Assembly (NCBI GenBank): GCA_016285145.1
Contig: JAEEQE010000001.1
Span: 113,922-177,921 of the forward strand
Source: Bacteroidales bacterium
Lineage (GTDB): Bacteria > Bacteroidota > Bacteroidia > Bacteroidales > WCHB1-69
Direction of reading: 5' to 3'
DNA: 64,000 nt
Of this stretch, positions 51,067 to 59,166 are shown piece by piece. Numbering within the stretch: the first letter of the stretch is position 1; each line of letters opens with the position of its first letter. The notes beneath the pieces are model-generated. The model was given only the letters and a program-made list of their open reading frames with translations, ran no database searches and had not been told where the DNA came from. A program made the position numbers and the translations under genes.

Positions 51067-54050
51067 TCGCGGAGACAGCGGACAGAGCCGCCATAGGAAG
51101 AAGGAGGATATTCCCACAAGCTAACAGTGGCGTGCGTATCGCGCAAATAAAACGCACATTGGTTAGATGACCATATGTACGCTTGGCCATACGGGATAGA
51201 TCCGAAGTAATATCCAGCTGGAAGAGCAGAAAATCCAGTAGCGTTGTTTGTGCTCACGTTATAGGCTACGGCACAGGTGTTGGTTACAGATTCGTGGCAC
51301 CAGATGTGCGATGCCAGCGCTTTGGCAATTTTGGTGCTGTCGCTACCACACAGATACTGGCTTTGGCTGCCCACGTAATCCTGCAATTGCGTCCATTCTG
51401 CTTGGCTTGGCACATGCCAACCTGTGGGGCAGATGCCTTGCACGCCGCTCGGGTTTGCGTTGCTGGCGGAGTCGCCATGCATCACTGCCACCCAGTTGTA
51501 GAGGTAGCCGTATGTGGGCACTGAGCTTTCGCCACCATACGATGCATAGCGATAGGCCACTGTTTCGGAGGTTGTGGTGCCTGCAGGGATTTCATTGCCA
51601 TCCGTGTAGTGTGTAGTACGCAGGTTCTCCCTCATCCAACACTGATTGCCAATCTGCACGGTATGGTAGATGTTACCATCATAATCAGTCACGGTGTCAG
51701 CACCGGGACAGGTCTGGGCATCAATCAGAATGTTGTCATTGATCGGGTGAGTGGTAGTGAAGACCCGCTGTTCCCCATAGGCCGTGCCCGCGCTGTTGGT
51801 GGCATAGGCCCTGATATAGTAAGTGGTGCCGGGAGCCAGGCCTGCAATGCCGCTTGTATAGCCACCTGTGCCATCACCGTCAAAGGTGTGGCCGTTGTTC
51901 ACAGTGGGGTTAGGCGTAGTGCTCCAGCAGACACCGCGCGAAGTCACGGGAGTGCCACCGCTTCCCGAGACAAAACCACCGGTCCTGGCTGACATAGAGG
52001 TGATGTCTTCAATTTTGACAGTGGTCACCAAAGGTGTGGCCGCAATAGAACTGTCCACACCCGAATCATCGAGCAGACAGCGGACAGATGTGGCATAGCA
52101 AACATTATATGGGCGTATATTTACCCCGTCATATCTTATTTCAAGTGTGGCCGCACCATGAGTTCCATTATAACCGAAGTGCTCCGTACTAGAACGTATG
52201 CAACAAGACTGTTTGTAGTCAACAAAACCAAACTCGCAATAACCTGAGCCAGCATGTCCTATAGGTATAGCCGAGAACCCAGTAGCGTTGTTGAGCGAAA
52301 TGTCGAAATCAGCATAGCAAACGTTATTTGTACTAACGCACCGCCATCCCATGGCTGATGACAACGCCTTGACAATATTGCTGTTGTCTCCTCCACAACC
52401 ATATTGGCTCTGGCTGCTCACAAAGTTTATCAACTGCATTAATTCAGCTTCGCTTGGCACGTGCCAGCCATCGGGGCAAATGCCCTGCACCCCGCTCGGA
52501 TTGGCACTGCTACTGGCCGCACCGTGCATCACCGCAGCCCAATTGTAAAGATATCCGTAAATGGGCACATTAGCACTGTTGTCGTTCGGGGCATAACGAT
52601 AGGCAACATTTTCGGAAAGAACACTGCCAACAGGGATAGCGGTCCCGTCTTCGTAGTGAGTGGTGCGCAAATTCTCCTTCGTCCAGCACTGGTAGCCGAT
52701 CTCCACAGTGGGATATACGTTGCCGTCGTAATCGGCCACAGAGTCGATGCCGCAATAGAAAGGCGGCTGAGTGGTGAAGATCAACTGCTCCCCGTAGGTG
52801 GTGCCTACGCTGTTGGTGGCATATGCCCGCACATAATAAGTTGTGTCAGCTATTAACCCAGTAATTAGGCTTGTGAAGGAGCCGTCGCCATTGCCGTTTG
52901 TAGTATAGTTGTCGCTAAGGGTGGGATTAGGCGAGGTGCTATAGCAGACACCCCGTGCCGTCACATACGCGCCGCCATTGTAGGTTACATTGCCCTCACA
53001 AGTGGCCCTCGAAGCCTTGACATCGGTTACTTGGAGTGTGTGTACTTCAGGCAATTCTGCCTGTGTGTAGAAGAACCGGATGTCACCGTATTGGACGCCT
53101 AACGCTGTTTGGGCGTAAGCACGATAGTAGTAGCGGGTAGCCACCTGCAGGTTAGAAACCGTGACATGGAAACTCCCCACTCCTGCACCATTCGTGTAAG
53201 TAACTGTTCCTGTCAGTTCTGCATTGTCGGCAAACACGAAGCCCCGCTCCAGGACCGGATACCCTGCCACTCCCGTGACCGAGCCGTTCAGTTGGGCTTC
53301 CGATGTCGTGATATTGGTCGCAGCATCCGTGGTCACTGTCGGCAACGGCAATGTGAAAATCAGCGGGATCAGCTCTGAATTGTATTGCTCCTTCAATACG
53401 TGGGCACTCTCGTATTCTGTCCCCGCCAAGTGGACAAAACCTTTATACAACATGACGTCGCCAAACGAAAACGGCTGGTTAGTGCCCCCTTTGTCGGCTT
53501 TTCCCGCATCAGGCACACTTACCTTTCCGAGATATTCTATCAAACTCAGTCCTGCATGGCCTGTGTTGACCATTTTAATCTGGACCATGCCATCTGCGGT
53601 ATGAGCCTGGAGCAGGTAGGTTTGCGGAGCATCCAGCCGCGCTCTGAACTGGTGGTTTCCCGGATCCAGCGAGCCCGTATAGGTTGCCGAGATCCTGCCA
53701 CTCAAGTCATAAATCTCCAGCAACACTTTCGAGGAATTGGGCAGAAAAAGGGAAAATTCCGTCACACCGTCAAAAGGGTTCGGAACATTCTGGGCAAGCC
53801 GGATGCCTTCCCCTCCCCCATGGATTTCTTCAACCCCCGTAACCCCCATAATGAAGTTTGTGTCGGGATAATAGAGCACCTCCTGCCAGTGTTTGGAGAT
53901 ATTCTCCACCAGCACACGATCCAGCTTTACATACCCGCCGTTTTGGTCTTGGCCGGTAAATTGGAGAATGACATTATCCTGCGCATGCAAGAAACCAACA
54001 CTGGCCAATATTGTTGCCCAAAGAATCACTATATATCCTGATTTACTCAT
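51063..54050 (-). CDS. Double-FISUMP surface protein with N-terminal sorting-like module
   Basis: A 995-residue exported protein (signal peptide 1-24). It opens with the short domain shared with 31260-33293 (FTGQDQNGGYVKLDRV, then YYPDT). A type IX type-A sorting-like module follows (IRLAQNVPNPF, LLEIYDLSGRI, TYLLQAHTADG, VQIKMVN). Then come two fibronectin-III-like domains, a FISUMP domain (VEIGYQCWTKENLRTTHY through VRCLLDD), a third fibronectin-III-like domain and a second FISUMP (VQIGNQCWMRENLRTTHY through SVRCLRD). The last two units look like a duplication of the preceding pair. The start at 54050 gives a normal signal peptide. Probably cell-surface; ligand unknown. Confidence 0.85.
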   Translation of the reverse strand: MSKSGYIVILWATILASVGFLHAQDNVILQFTGQDQNGGYVKLDRVLVENISKHWQEVLYYPDTNFIMGVTGVEEIHGGGEGIRLAQNVPNPFDGVTEFSLFLPNSSKVLLEIYDLSGRISATYTGSLDPGNHQFRARLDAPQTYLLQAHTADGMVQIKMVNTGHAGLSLIEYLGKVSVPDAGKADKGGTNQPFSFGDVMLYKGFVHLAGTEYESAHVLKEQYNSELIPLIFTLPLPTVTTDAATNITTSEAQLNGSVTGVAGYPVLERGFVFADNAELTGTVTYTNGAGVGSFHVTVSNLQVATRYYYRAYAQTALGVQYGDIRFFYTQAELPEVHTLQVTDVKASRATCEGNVTYNGGAYVTARGVCYSTSPNPTLSDNYTTNGNGDGSFTSLITGLIADTTYYVRAYATNSVGTTYGEQLIFTTQPPFYCGIDSVADYDGNVYPTVEIGYQCWTKENLRTTHYEDGTAIPVGSVLSENVAYRYAPNDNSANVPIYGYLYNWAAVMHGAASSSANPSGVQGICPDGWHVPSEAELMQLINFVSSQSQYGCGGDNSNIVKALSSAMGWRCVSTNNVCYADFDISLNNATGFSAIPIGHAGSGYCEFGFVDYKQSCCIRSSTEHFGYNGTHGAATLEIRYDGVNIRPYNVCYATSVRCLLDDSGVDSSIAATPLVTTVKIEDITSMSARTGGFVSGSGGTPVTSRGVCWSTTPNPTVNNGHTFDGDGTGGYTSGIAGLAPGTTYYIRAYATNSAGTAYGEQRVFTTTHPINDNILIDAQTCPGADTVTDYDGNIYHTVQIGNQCWMRENLRTTHYTDGNEIPAGTTTSETVAYRYASYGGESSVPTYGYLYNWVAVMHGDSASNANPSGVQGICPTGWHVPSQAEWTQLQDYVGSQSQYLCGSDSTKIAKALASHIWCHESVTNTCAVAYNVSTNNATGFSALPAGYYFGSIPYGQAYIWSSNQCAFYLRDTHATVSLWEYPPSSYGGSVRCLRD

Positions 54051-54090
54051 TATCTCTGAAAATTTGATTTTTATTAAATAATATAAAAAA

Positions 54091-54120
54091 TAATTCTCAA
54101 TTTTCAATTCTCAATTATTA
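54091..54120. repeat. Short repeat (TTCTCAATT)n
   Basis: TTCTCAATTTTCAATTCTCAATTA, about three imperfect units between two minus-strand genes, overlapping the stop of the SUMF1 lipoprotein gene. Confidence 0.55.
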
Positions 54121-55022
54121 ACTAAACTCACCCTAAATCCAACCGAAATACTGACAGCATTTCCGTCATAGGAATCCCGACAAGTCACTCGGCAATAATC
54201 CGGAAGATAGGTCCACGATCCGCCCCGCAACACGTAGGGATTTCCGGACACAACGCACGGATCCTGGCTGGAATCCGCAGAATATGGGCCGTAGGAGTCT
54301 GCACACCATTCCCACAGGCTTCCGCTCATATCACACAGTCCCAGCTCGTTCGGCATCTTTTCGCCCACGGAATGCAATGTTCCACCGGCGTTGCCATTGT
54401 GCCACGCCACATTATCCACATCATCACTGCCGCTAAAACGGTAATATTGGGTATAGGAAGCGCCCCGTGCGGCGTATTCCCACTGGGCCTCCGTGGGCAG
54501 CCGGAAGGAGAGGCCTGTCATAGCGCTCAGCCGCTCTGCAAAGGTGATGGCTGCTTCCCAAGAAACGTTGTAGGCCGGCATATCGTCTCCCCTGCCATAC
54601 AGATCAGACCATCCCAAGTTGTGGCCCATAATCACGGCCCACTCCCGCTGGGTGATCTCGAACTTGCCAATGTAATAGTCGTTCAGTAGCACCTCGTGCA
54701 CGGGACATTCATTGTTTTGGGCATCTGAGTCATAATTATTGCCTTGGGCATCCGTGCTTTGCGCCCCCATCAGAAAGGTGCCGCCGTCCACCCGCACCAT
54801 ATTGGCCACCAAATCCCGAATTTCATTTTTTTGTTCCTCGCTAATTTCCATGTCATCCGCCCAGTGGATGATGATACCGTTGATATTGTCAACACGGGTG
54901 AAGTCGTCATTCTCGTATATATAGTCCCCTTGCACAAAGGTTGGGTCTTTGCCGCAGGAAACCACGAAAAGCATGATTCCCGAGACAACAAACAGCAATT
55001 TAATGTACCAATATCCTTTCAT
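54111..55022 (-). CDS. SUMF1-domain lipoprotein
   Basis: A 303-residue predicted lipoprotein (lipobox FVVSC, cysteine 23) with a formylglycine-generating-enzyme-like domain (about 80-303). The fold landmarks are VDGGTFLMGAQ, YYIGKFEITQREWAVIMG, YNVSWEAAITFAERLS, FRLPTEAQWEYAARG, DMSGSLWEWC, LRGGSWTY and a terminal VGFRVS. The CRVTC near the end differs in spacing from the catalytic cysteine pair of true FGE, so it is probably a ligand-binding or structural relative. GldJ/GldK of the gliding machinery share the fold but are longer. Its start overlaps the end of the upstream gene by 23 bases. Confidence 0.85.
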   Translation of the reverse strand: MKGYWYIKLLFVVSGIMLFVVSCGKDPTFVQGDYIYENDDFTRVDNINGIIIHWADDMEISEEQKNEIRDLVANMVRVDGGTFLMGAQSTDAQGNNYDSDAQNNECPVHEVLLNDYYIGKFEITQREWAVIMGHNLGWSDLYGRGDDMPAYNVSWEAAITFAERLSAMTGLSFRLPTEAQWEYAARGASYTQYYRFSGSDDVDNVAWHNGNAGGTLHSVGEKMPNELGLCDMSGSLWEWCADSYGPYSADSSQDPCVVSGNPYVLRGGSWTYLPDYCRVTCRDSYDGNAVSISVGFRVSLVNN

Positions 55023-56181
55023 CTTTAATTTTCAATTTTACATCATGATGATATGGGATGCAGAATCCAACGCCCATCCGCACGCCCAAAGCGTAATGCA
55101 TTTCATTGAGGGTGTTCAGGTTGTAGGCCATGCTTGTGACCTCGGCGGAAAGCACCATGTTCTTGACATGGAACATCAGCCCAGCGGCGGCCGTGGGACC
55201 GTAATAGGTTCTTTTAGGATAACTATGCCAGCCCTGGTCGCTTTCAAATTTGAGAGCACGGTAGCCGAAACCTGCCCCGATGTGGATGGAAAGCAGTCGG
55301 CACGGACGGACAACCAGCCCCAACTGAGCGCCCAAGTAGGATGTTTTAGAAGCCCCAGTAAGGACGTAGTGTCCGTTTGGTTGAAAAGGATCAAACGCGC
55401 CCTTGTAGTGGAAATTGGTCATAAAGCTGAAATACCAGCCGACAACCCGCATGGTGCCGACCTTGAAGCCGACCGACCACTGCGGCATGGATGTATAGGC
55501 GGCATTGAGGGTGCAGAACACAGATGGCAGCAATGCCTTGCGCCTATTCTGCCGTGTCTGCTGGCGTTCAGCCCTCAGCTGTTGGGCCAGGGACTTTTGG
55601 AGGGACAAACTCTCCCTTTCCTCTTTCCGTGTGCTGTCGGCGGCGACTCCTGCTTGATCAGCCTTTTCGATGACCTCGGCTGTCCGCACTTCGCGGGGGT
55701 CGTCCATCACCAGCCGGAAACCTGCGGAGGCATCCCCGCCGTCACTGCAGAGCGCATGTCCGTCGTCATGGTGAAAACCGGTGCGAACAGCACACGTCCA
55801 CTCCATCGTTGTGGGAAGGCGGAATTGCAAACCGCTTTTCTGGTTGAACCAAAGAATGAAAAGCTCCACTTCGTCACGGGAAACATTGCTCACGGGCAGG
55901 CTGTCGCTGGACACACCGCCCGACCGGGTGCCCATGATCTCGTTCCAAAGTTGCCATGTGACCGGCTGCTTGGAGATGTAGAAATTTTTGAGAGTGGTTT
56001 GTTCGGAGTCTGTCATGCACAGGCCGGAGGGCATAAAAAACATCTCCATGGGAGCATTGCCAACAAGTGTGTGCGCAGAAGCATCGTTTTGGGCGAAGAC
56101 AAGACCAGGGAAAGCGGCCATCAGAATCACGATGATTAATCTGATGCACGCAGTGGGAGCCCGTAAGAGTGTGTTGGTCAT
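55000..56181 (-). CDS. Half SUMF1 domain fused to outer-membrane beta-barrel
   Basis: A 393-residue exported protein. The signal peptide (1-31) is followed by a shortened SUMF1-like part (about 45-160: FMPSGLCM, FYISKQPVTWQLWNEIMG, VSNVSRDEVELFILWF, FRLPTTMEWTCAVRTG) that ends with ASAGFRLV. A highly charged coiled-coil-like linker (RKEERESLSLQKSL) leads to a C-terminal barrel region (about 225-393) with alternating strands. I know of no named family with this order. It overlaps the SUMF1 lipoprotein gene (same strand, different frame) and probably drives its expression from the TATCTTTG at 56202-56209. Confidence 0.72.
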   Translation of the reverse strand: MTNTLLRAPTACIRLIIVILMAAFPGLVFAQNDASAHTLVGNAPMEMFFMPSGLCMTDSEQTTLKNFYISKQPVTWQLWNEIMGTRSGGVSSDSLPVSNVSRDEVELFILWFNQKSGLQFRLPTTMEWTCAVRTGFHHDDGHALCSDGGDASAGFRLVMDDPREVRTAEVIEKADQAGVAADSTRKEERESLSLQKSLAQQLRAERQQTRQNRRKALLPSVFCTLNAAYTSMPQWSVGFKVGTMRVVGWYFSFMTNFHYKGAFDPFQPNGHYVLTGASKTSYLGAQLGLVVRPCRLLSIHIGAGFGYRALKFESDQGWHSYPKRTYYGPTAAAGLMFHVKNMVLSAEVTSMAYNLNTLNEMHYALGVRMGVGFCIPYHHDVKLKIKDERILVH

Positions 56182-56201
56182 TGCAATTGGTTTTCTGGTT
56201 G

Positions 56202-56209
56202 CAAAGATA
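56202..56209 (-). promoter_or_regulatory. -7 element TATCTTTG of SUMF1/barrel operon
   Basis: Reverse strand TATCTTTG followed by GCAACC, 20 bases before the start at 56181. Confidence 0.55.
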
Positions 56210-56226
56210 CAACAAATTTCATGCCG

Positions 56227-56799
56227 CTACTCTCGCTCCCGCCGCACCTCAGTCAGACCACCCTTATTGCCCACCACGAAGAGGGTCGGTGGGTTGGTGC
56301 CGCGCACGAAGTTGTCGAGATAGAGTGGTTCCCCGATGATGAAGATGGAACAACGGAAGGTGTCGCCAGGCTTGAGCTTTGAGTTCTCGCTCTGCAAGAC
56401 CTCGAAACCGCCGTTGCCGAGATGTTCAATCCGAACGCGGCGGTCGGGCGCCCACGAGATGGTCAGACAGTCGCCTACAGCCAAATTGGCGGGATTGACG
56501 GTGTAGCCAACAATCATGTTCGAAGACTCGCCCAAGCGGTCACTGTTTTCACAAAAGTCGTCCCAGTCGCGGAAACCCACGCAACGGGCGAGAATGGAAA
56601 GTGTGGAGTAGCGCGTGGTGTCGTAGCCGTCCACATAGCCCCACAATCGTTTGAGGGTGCTCACACCAAGGGTTTCCTTGCAGCGTTCCTGGATCACGCC
56701 GGTGAGAAACTGGAAGTCGGCGGGGGTTTTCATCTTGCGAGAGACGGACTCCTCTACCATTTCACGGAGTTTAAGTATATCGTTTTCGTTTGAGGACAT
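56227..56799 (-). CDS. Hypothetical protein with helical N-terminal domain
   Basis: A 190-residue cytoplasmic protein. Residues 1-90 are helical (LKLREMVEESVSRKM, FQFLTGVIQERCKETLGVS, TLKRLWGYVDGYDTTRYSTL, WDDFCEN), a pattern I associate with many unnamed Bacteroidota proteins with a DNA-binding flavour. Residues 95-190 are beta-rich (IVGYTVNPANLAVGDCLTISW, RVRIEHLGNGGFEV) and recall a small beta-sandwich. No catalytic motif is seen. It has its own element TATATTTG (reverse, 56817-56824). It sits between the SUMF1 pair and the EcsC-TerB operon, so it might regulate either; that is a guess. Confidence 0.65.
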   Translation of the reverse strand: MSSNENDILKLREMVEESVSRKMKTPADFQFLTGVIQERCKETLGVSTLKRLWGYVDGYDTTRYSTLSILARCVGFRDWDDFCENSDRLGESSNMIVGYTVNPANLAVGDCLTISWAPDRRVRIEHLGNGGFEVLQSENSKLKPGDTFRCSIFIIGEPLYLDNFVRGTNPPTLFVVGNKGGLTEVRRERE

Positions 56800-56816
56800 A
56801 TTTTCGATTTGATTTG

Positions 56817-56824
56817 CAAATATA
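56817..56824 (-). promoter_or_regulatory. -7 element TATATTTG
   Basis: Reverse strand TATATTTG, 17 bases before the start at 56799; it separates this gene from the upstream operon. Confidence 0.45.
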
Positions 56825-56874
56825 CGTAAAAAAACGAGTGTTAAACCACGATGTTTGGCTCACATTGTTGTTCA

Positions 56875-58017
56875 TTATTCAACAAGCATCATCATCGCAT
56901 CATCCGTATAGCCTAATTCACGACCTAATGTCTGAATGTACAGCTTTTCAGCAGGATGGAGTGTGCCGTCCGCCTTCGCCAATTGCGCCAGACCGGACAA
57001 GAGGGTCGTGGCGTTCATCAAATCATCTTTGAAGATGTTCAGATCCACTTTTTGTTGCTTCGGATTGTCAATCTCCGCAAACAGGAGGTTTCGGCTTTTG
57101 TCCGAAATGTTCATGCCGCCTACCAACACTTTAAGCAGATTCTCCTCATCTTGCGAAAAATTGCCATCCACAAGAGCCATATTGAGAATCAGTTTGGCCT
57201 TTGCGATTTCGATCTGTTCTTGTTTCTCGAAGTCAATGATCTCGTTCAGAAAAAGGGCTTTTGCCGCTTTGGCGATCGCGTAGGTTGACATAGCGTCAAC
57301 GGTTCCGCCTACGACACCTCCCAATACGGGAATGGCTTTGTGGATATTGACAAGCCCTTTTTGTCCGAATTTGGTGAACAGACGAAAGCCTACCGCCTGA
57401 TTGATCTTGGTCAGCACGGCACCCGGCAATTTTTTCAAGGATGCGGTGGTGAATTTGACAGCGAATTGCCCAGCAGTTTTTGATAGCACATTGCCTGCCT
57501 GGGATCCGAGAAGGCACAGATACATCCCGGTCTTTTTCTCCTCGGTGTTATCATGGTATCCGCCTAATTCGGCAATCGCTCCGATCATACGAAGTTGGAT
57601 GCCCATGACACCGGCGACATTTGCAGGCAAGGTGACGGCCATAGTGGGCAACCCTCCGAAACTGGTGACAAAACCCGTCGTGGCGGAAGAGGTGATTTGC
57701 CAATTGACGAGGTGGTTGATGGCGGTATTCACATTGCCATACTTGTCGAGGTATCTTTTTGCCATATCGCTGCTGGAACCCAACCCGGGAATGTTGCCGT
57801 TGGCTTTGTCAAACGCCCAGTCCAGCACTTCCAACATCTTCGAACCCTTTTCTTCTATTTCCTCTTCAGAGACATTCTCTTCCTCCGTTTTGTTCCGGTG
57901 TAAGAGTTCTTGTCCTTTTTCCTTCCCAGATTGTGCCAAATCTGACATCTTGGCTGTGATTTTTGCCACACCTTCTTTGAGGTTCACGTTCTCTTTAACT
58001 TTATTTAAGATGTCCAT
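56875..58017 (-). CDS. EcsC-TerB fusion protein
   Basis: A 380-residue protein and the last gene of a seven-gene minus-strand operon. After a charged N-terminus (1-60) an EcsC-type domain follows (about 65-260): ITSSATTGFVTSFGGLPTMAVTLPANVAGVMGIQLRMI contains weakly hydrophobic, glycine-rich helices, with LLGSQAGNVLSK and a VLGGVVGGTVDAMS hairpin. The C-terminal 110 residues match a TerB-like helical bundle with two related halves (LILNMALVDGNFSQDEENLL and LAQLAKADGTLHPAEKLY), the acidic pattern that binds metal in TerB. EcsC proteins accompany membrane-stress and membrane-targeting systems; TerB occurs in stress and defence loci. The exact job is unknown. Confidence 0.75.
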   Translation of the reverse strand: MDILNKVKENVNLKEGVAKITAKMSDLAQSGKEKGQELLHRNKTEEENVSEEEIEEKGSKMLEVLDWAFDKANGNIPGLGSSSDMAKRYLDKYGNVNTAINHLVNWQITSSATTGFVTSFGGLPTMAVTLPANVAGVMGIQLRMIGAIAELGGYHDNTEEKKTGMYLCLLGSQAGNVLSKTAGQFAVKFTTASLKKLPGAVLTKINQAVGFRLFTKFGQKGLVNIHKAIPVLGGVVGGTVDAMSTYAIAKAAKALFLNEIIDFEKQEQIEIAKAKLILNMALVDGNFSQDEENLLKVLVGGMNISDKSRNLLFAEIDNPKQQKVDLNIFKDDLMNATTLLSGLAQLAKADGTLHPAEKLYIQTLGRELGYTDDAMMMLVE

Positions 58018-58056
58018 AATTTCAAGAGTCTATTACAAATAAAAGTATGTCAGGTG

Positions 58057-58482
58057 CTATGTTTTAACTTTTTTGCATTTTTCAACTAAGGAAATGACCT
58101 CATCAAGCACGCTGTTTTCTCCTAAGATCTTTCCGAAAAAACTGATTTCAGACATCATTTTGTCATTTCGTTCCTCTTCAGTCAAAAATACTTCATCAAA
58201 ATCTTGATTGAATTGGTCGGTCTCGAAATAGTCGTCGTATTTCTGTCTTCTGAATAATGAACCTTTGCAAGCTCGTTTTTTTGCTGCGACCAAGGATTCC
58301 CAAAGCAGCCTGAATTCTTCAGGATCCATTCCTAATCCAACGGCTTTTTGTGTGAGAAATCCCACGTCTTTTGGGAGAATCTCACTTTTTTGGAGAACAG
58401 CACGTGCCAAAGAGCGGAGAGACTCGTACTTTGGAGTGTGGCGAGCTTCTACGTGGGTGTTTGTGTCTTTCAAATAATTCAT
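58057..58482 (-). CDS. Hypothetical protein
   Basis: A 141-residue soluble, mostly helical protein. LRSLARAVLQKSEILPKDVGFLTQKA and GLGMDPEEFRLLWESL in the first half are followed by an acidic middle (YFETDQFNQDFDEVFLTEEERND) and a C-terminal helix. No family or catalytic motif is recognised. It is the sixth gene of the operon, 18 bases behind the small membrane protein and 39 bases before the EcsC-TerB gene, so its product is probably a cytoplasmic partner of that system. Confidence 0.6.
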   Translation of the reverse strand: MNYLKDTNTHVEARHTPKYESLRSLARAVLQKSEILPKDVGFLTQKAVGLGMDPEEFRLLWESLVAAKKRACKGSLFRRQKYDDYFETDQFNQDFDEVFLTEEERNDKMMSEISFFGKILGENSVLDEVISLVEKCKKVKT

Positions 58483-58500
58483 ATTGTGTAATGTTGAGCT

Positions 58501-58794
58501 CTACAAGAATTCAATAATGCAAGCCACTGCGGCGGGAATGCAGAAGAATTGGAAGGCGTAGCTCAGTGCGGTGAAGATGCGGCTGTCAAGAAGGTCCACG
58601 CTGCTTTTCACCCAGAACCAGCGTGGCGGCACTGTCTCGCCCCATCCAGTGAAACCGATGATCAGGCCAAGCAAAGCCGAGCCGGCACCAGCATAAAGCA
58701 CCCAATCCTCAATGTCGCCCATGGCGAAATAGCCCACGGCTGCTATAAGGATTATGGGGTTCAGAATGTTCAGAATCCAAAGTAGAACTTTCAT
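58501..58794 (-). CDS. Small membrane protein
   Basis: A 97-residue protein with about three hydrophobic segments (residues 2-24, 33-50 and 72-95) separated by short charged loops (GDIEDW, GWGETVPPRW). It lacks a cleavable signal peptide and probably sits in the inner membrane. No family is recognised. A perfect 11-base hairpin (58814-58840) lies just upstream in the gap to the preceding gene. In an operon with a tail-anchored protein and an EcsC protein it could form the membrane part of a complex (inference). Confidence 0.6.
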   Translation of the reverse strand: MKVLLWILNILNPIILIAAVGYFAMGDIEDWVLYAGAGSALLGLIIGFTGWGETVPPRWFWVKSSVDLLDSRIFTALSYAFQFFCIPAAVACIIEFL

Positions 58795-58813
58795 CTCGCT
58801 GTTTTTTTAAGAA

Positions 58814-58840
58814 CAAGGTGGGGCGGTAGGCCCCACCTTG
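58814..58840 (-). promoter_or_regulatory. Perfect 11-bp hairpin inside operon
   Basis: CAAGGTGGGGC (58814-58824) and GCCCCACCTTG (58830-58840) with a five-base loop. On the minus strand no T-run follows, so it is not a standard terminator; processing site, mRNA stabiliser or attenuator are possible. Confidence 0.7.
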
Positions 58841-58848
58841 CTTGAAAA

Positions 58849-59085
58849 TTACTTTCCTTCGGCAAAATCCAACAATTTTTTCCCGAGTTGTTGGACTGTC
58901 CAATCCGGATCGAATTTGAATCCGGCCTGGGTAGCCAACTCTCTCAAAGCAGCTTTTACGGAGCCGCATTTTTCAACCATCTCCTTGCTCACTTCGATGG
59001 AGTTGTCTTCATTTTGCCAAACCATGTGACCGGCAATCTTTTTGCCTCTTTTTTTGTCACCTTTCGTGATTTTTCCTGTTGCCAT
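58849..59085 (-). CDS. Small basic hypothetical protein
   Basis: A 78-residue soluble protein. The N-terminus is strongly basic (TGKITKGDKKRGKKIAG). The rest is a compact helical domain (VSKEMVEKCGSVKAALRELATQAGF, then DPDWTVQQLGKKLLDFAEGK). The basic tail suggests binding of nucleic acid or acidic lipid, but no family is recognised. Fourth gene of the operon, 81 bases behind the tail-anchored protein gene and followed by the hairpin. Coding status rests on good codon structure, operon position and a plausible ATG. Confidence 0.55.
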   Translation of the reverse strand: MATGKITKGDKKRGKKIAGHMVWQNEDNSIEVSKEMVEKCGSVKAALRELATQAGFKFDPDWTVQQLGKKLLDFAEGK

Positions 59086-59166
59086 AAAAAACGTTTTTTA
59101 ATGCATTAGTGCCTACTCTTTTCCGGATTTTCGGCGGCCTCCTTTAATCTGATTGTATTCAATGTT

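Noticed and set aside
54111-55022. Gliding motility lipoprotein GldJ or GldK
   Set aside because: The SUMF1 fold fits, but the protein is shorter and no gld or por core genes adjoin it.
54949-56139. A 396-codon open frame opposite the SUMF1/barrel gene
   Set aside because: The minus-strand gene has a signal peptide, SUMF1 motifs and a promoter; the plus-strand frame has none.
56227-56799. Eighth member of the EcsC-TerB operon
   Set aside because: It has its own -7 element and a 75-base gap, so it is treated as a separate transcription unit.
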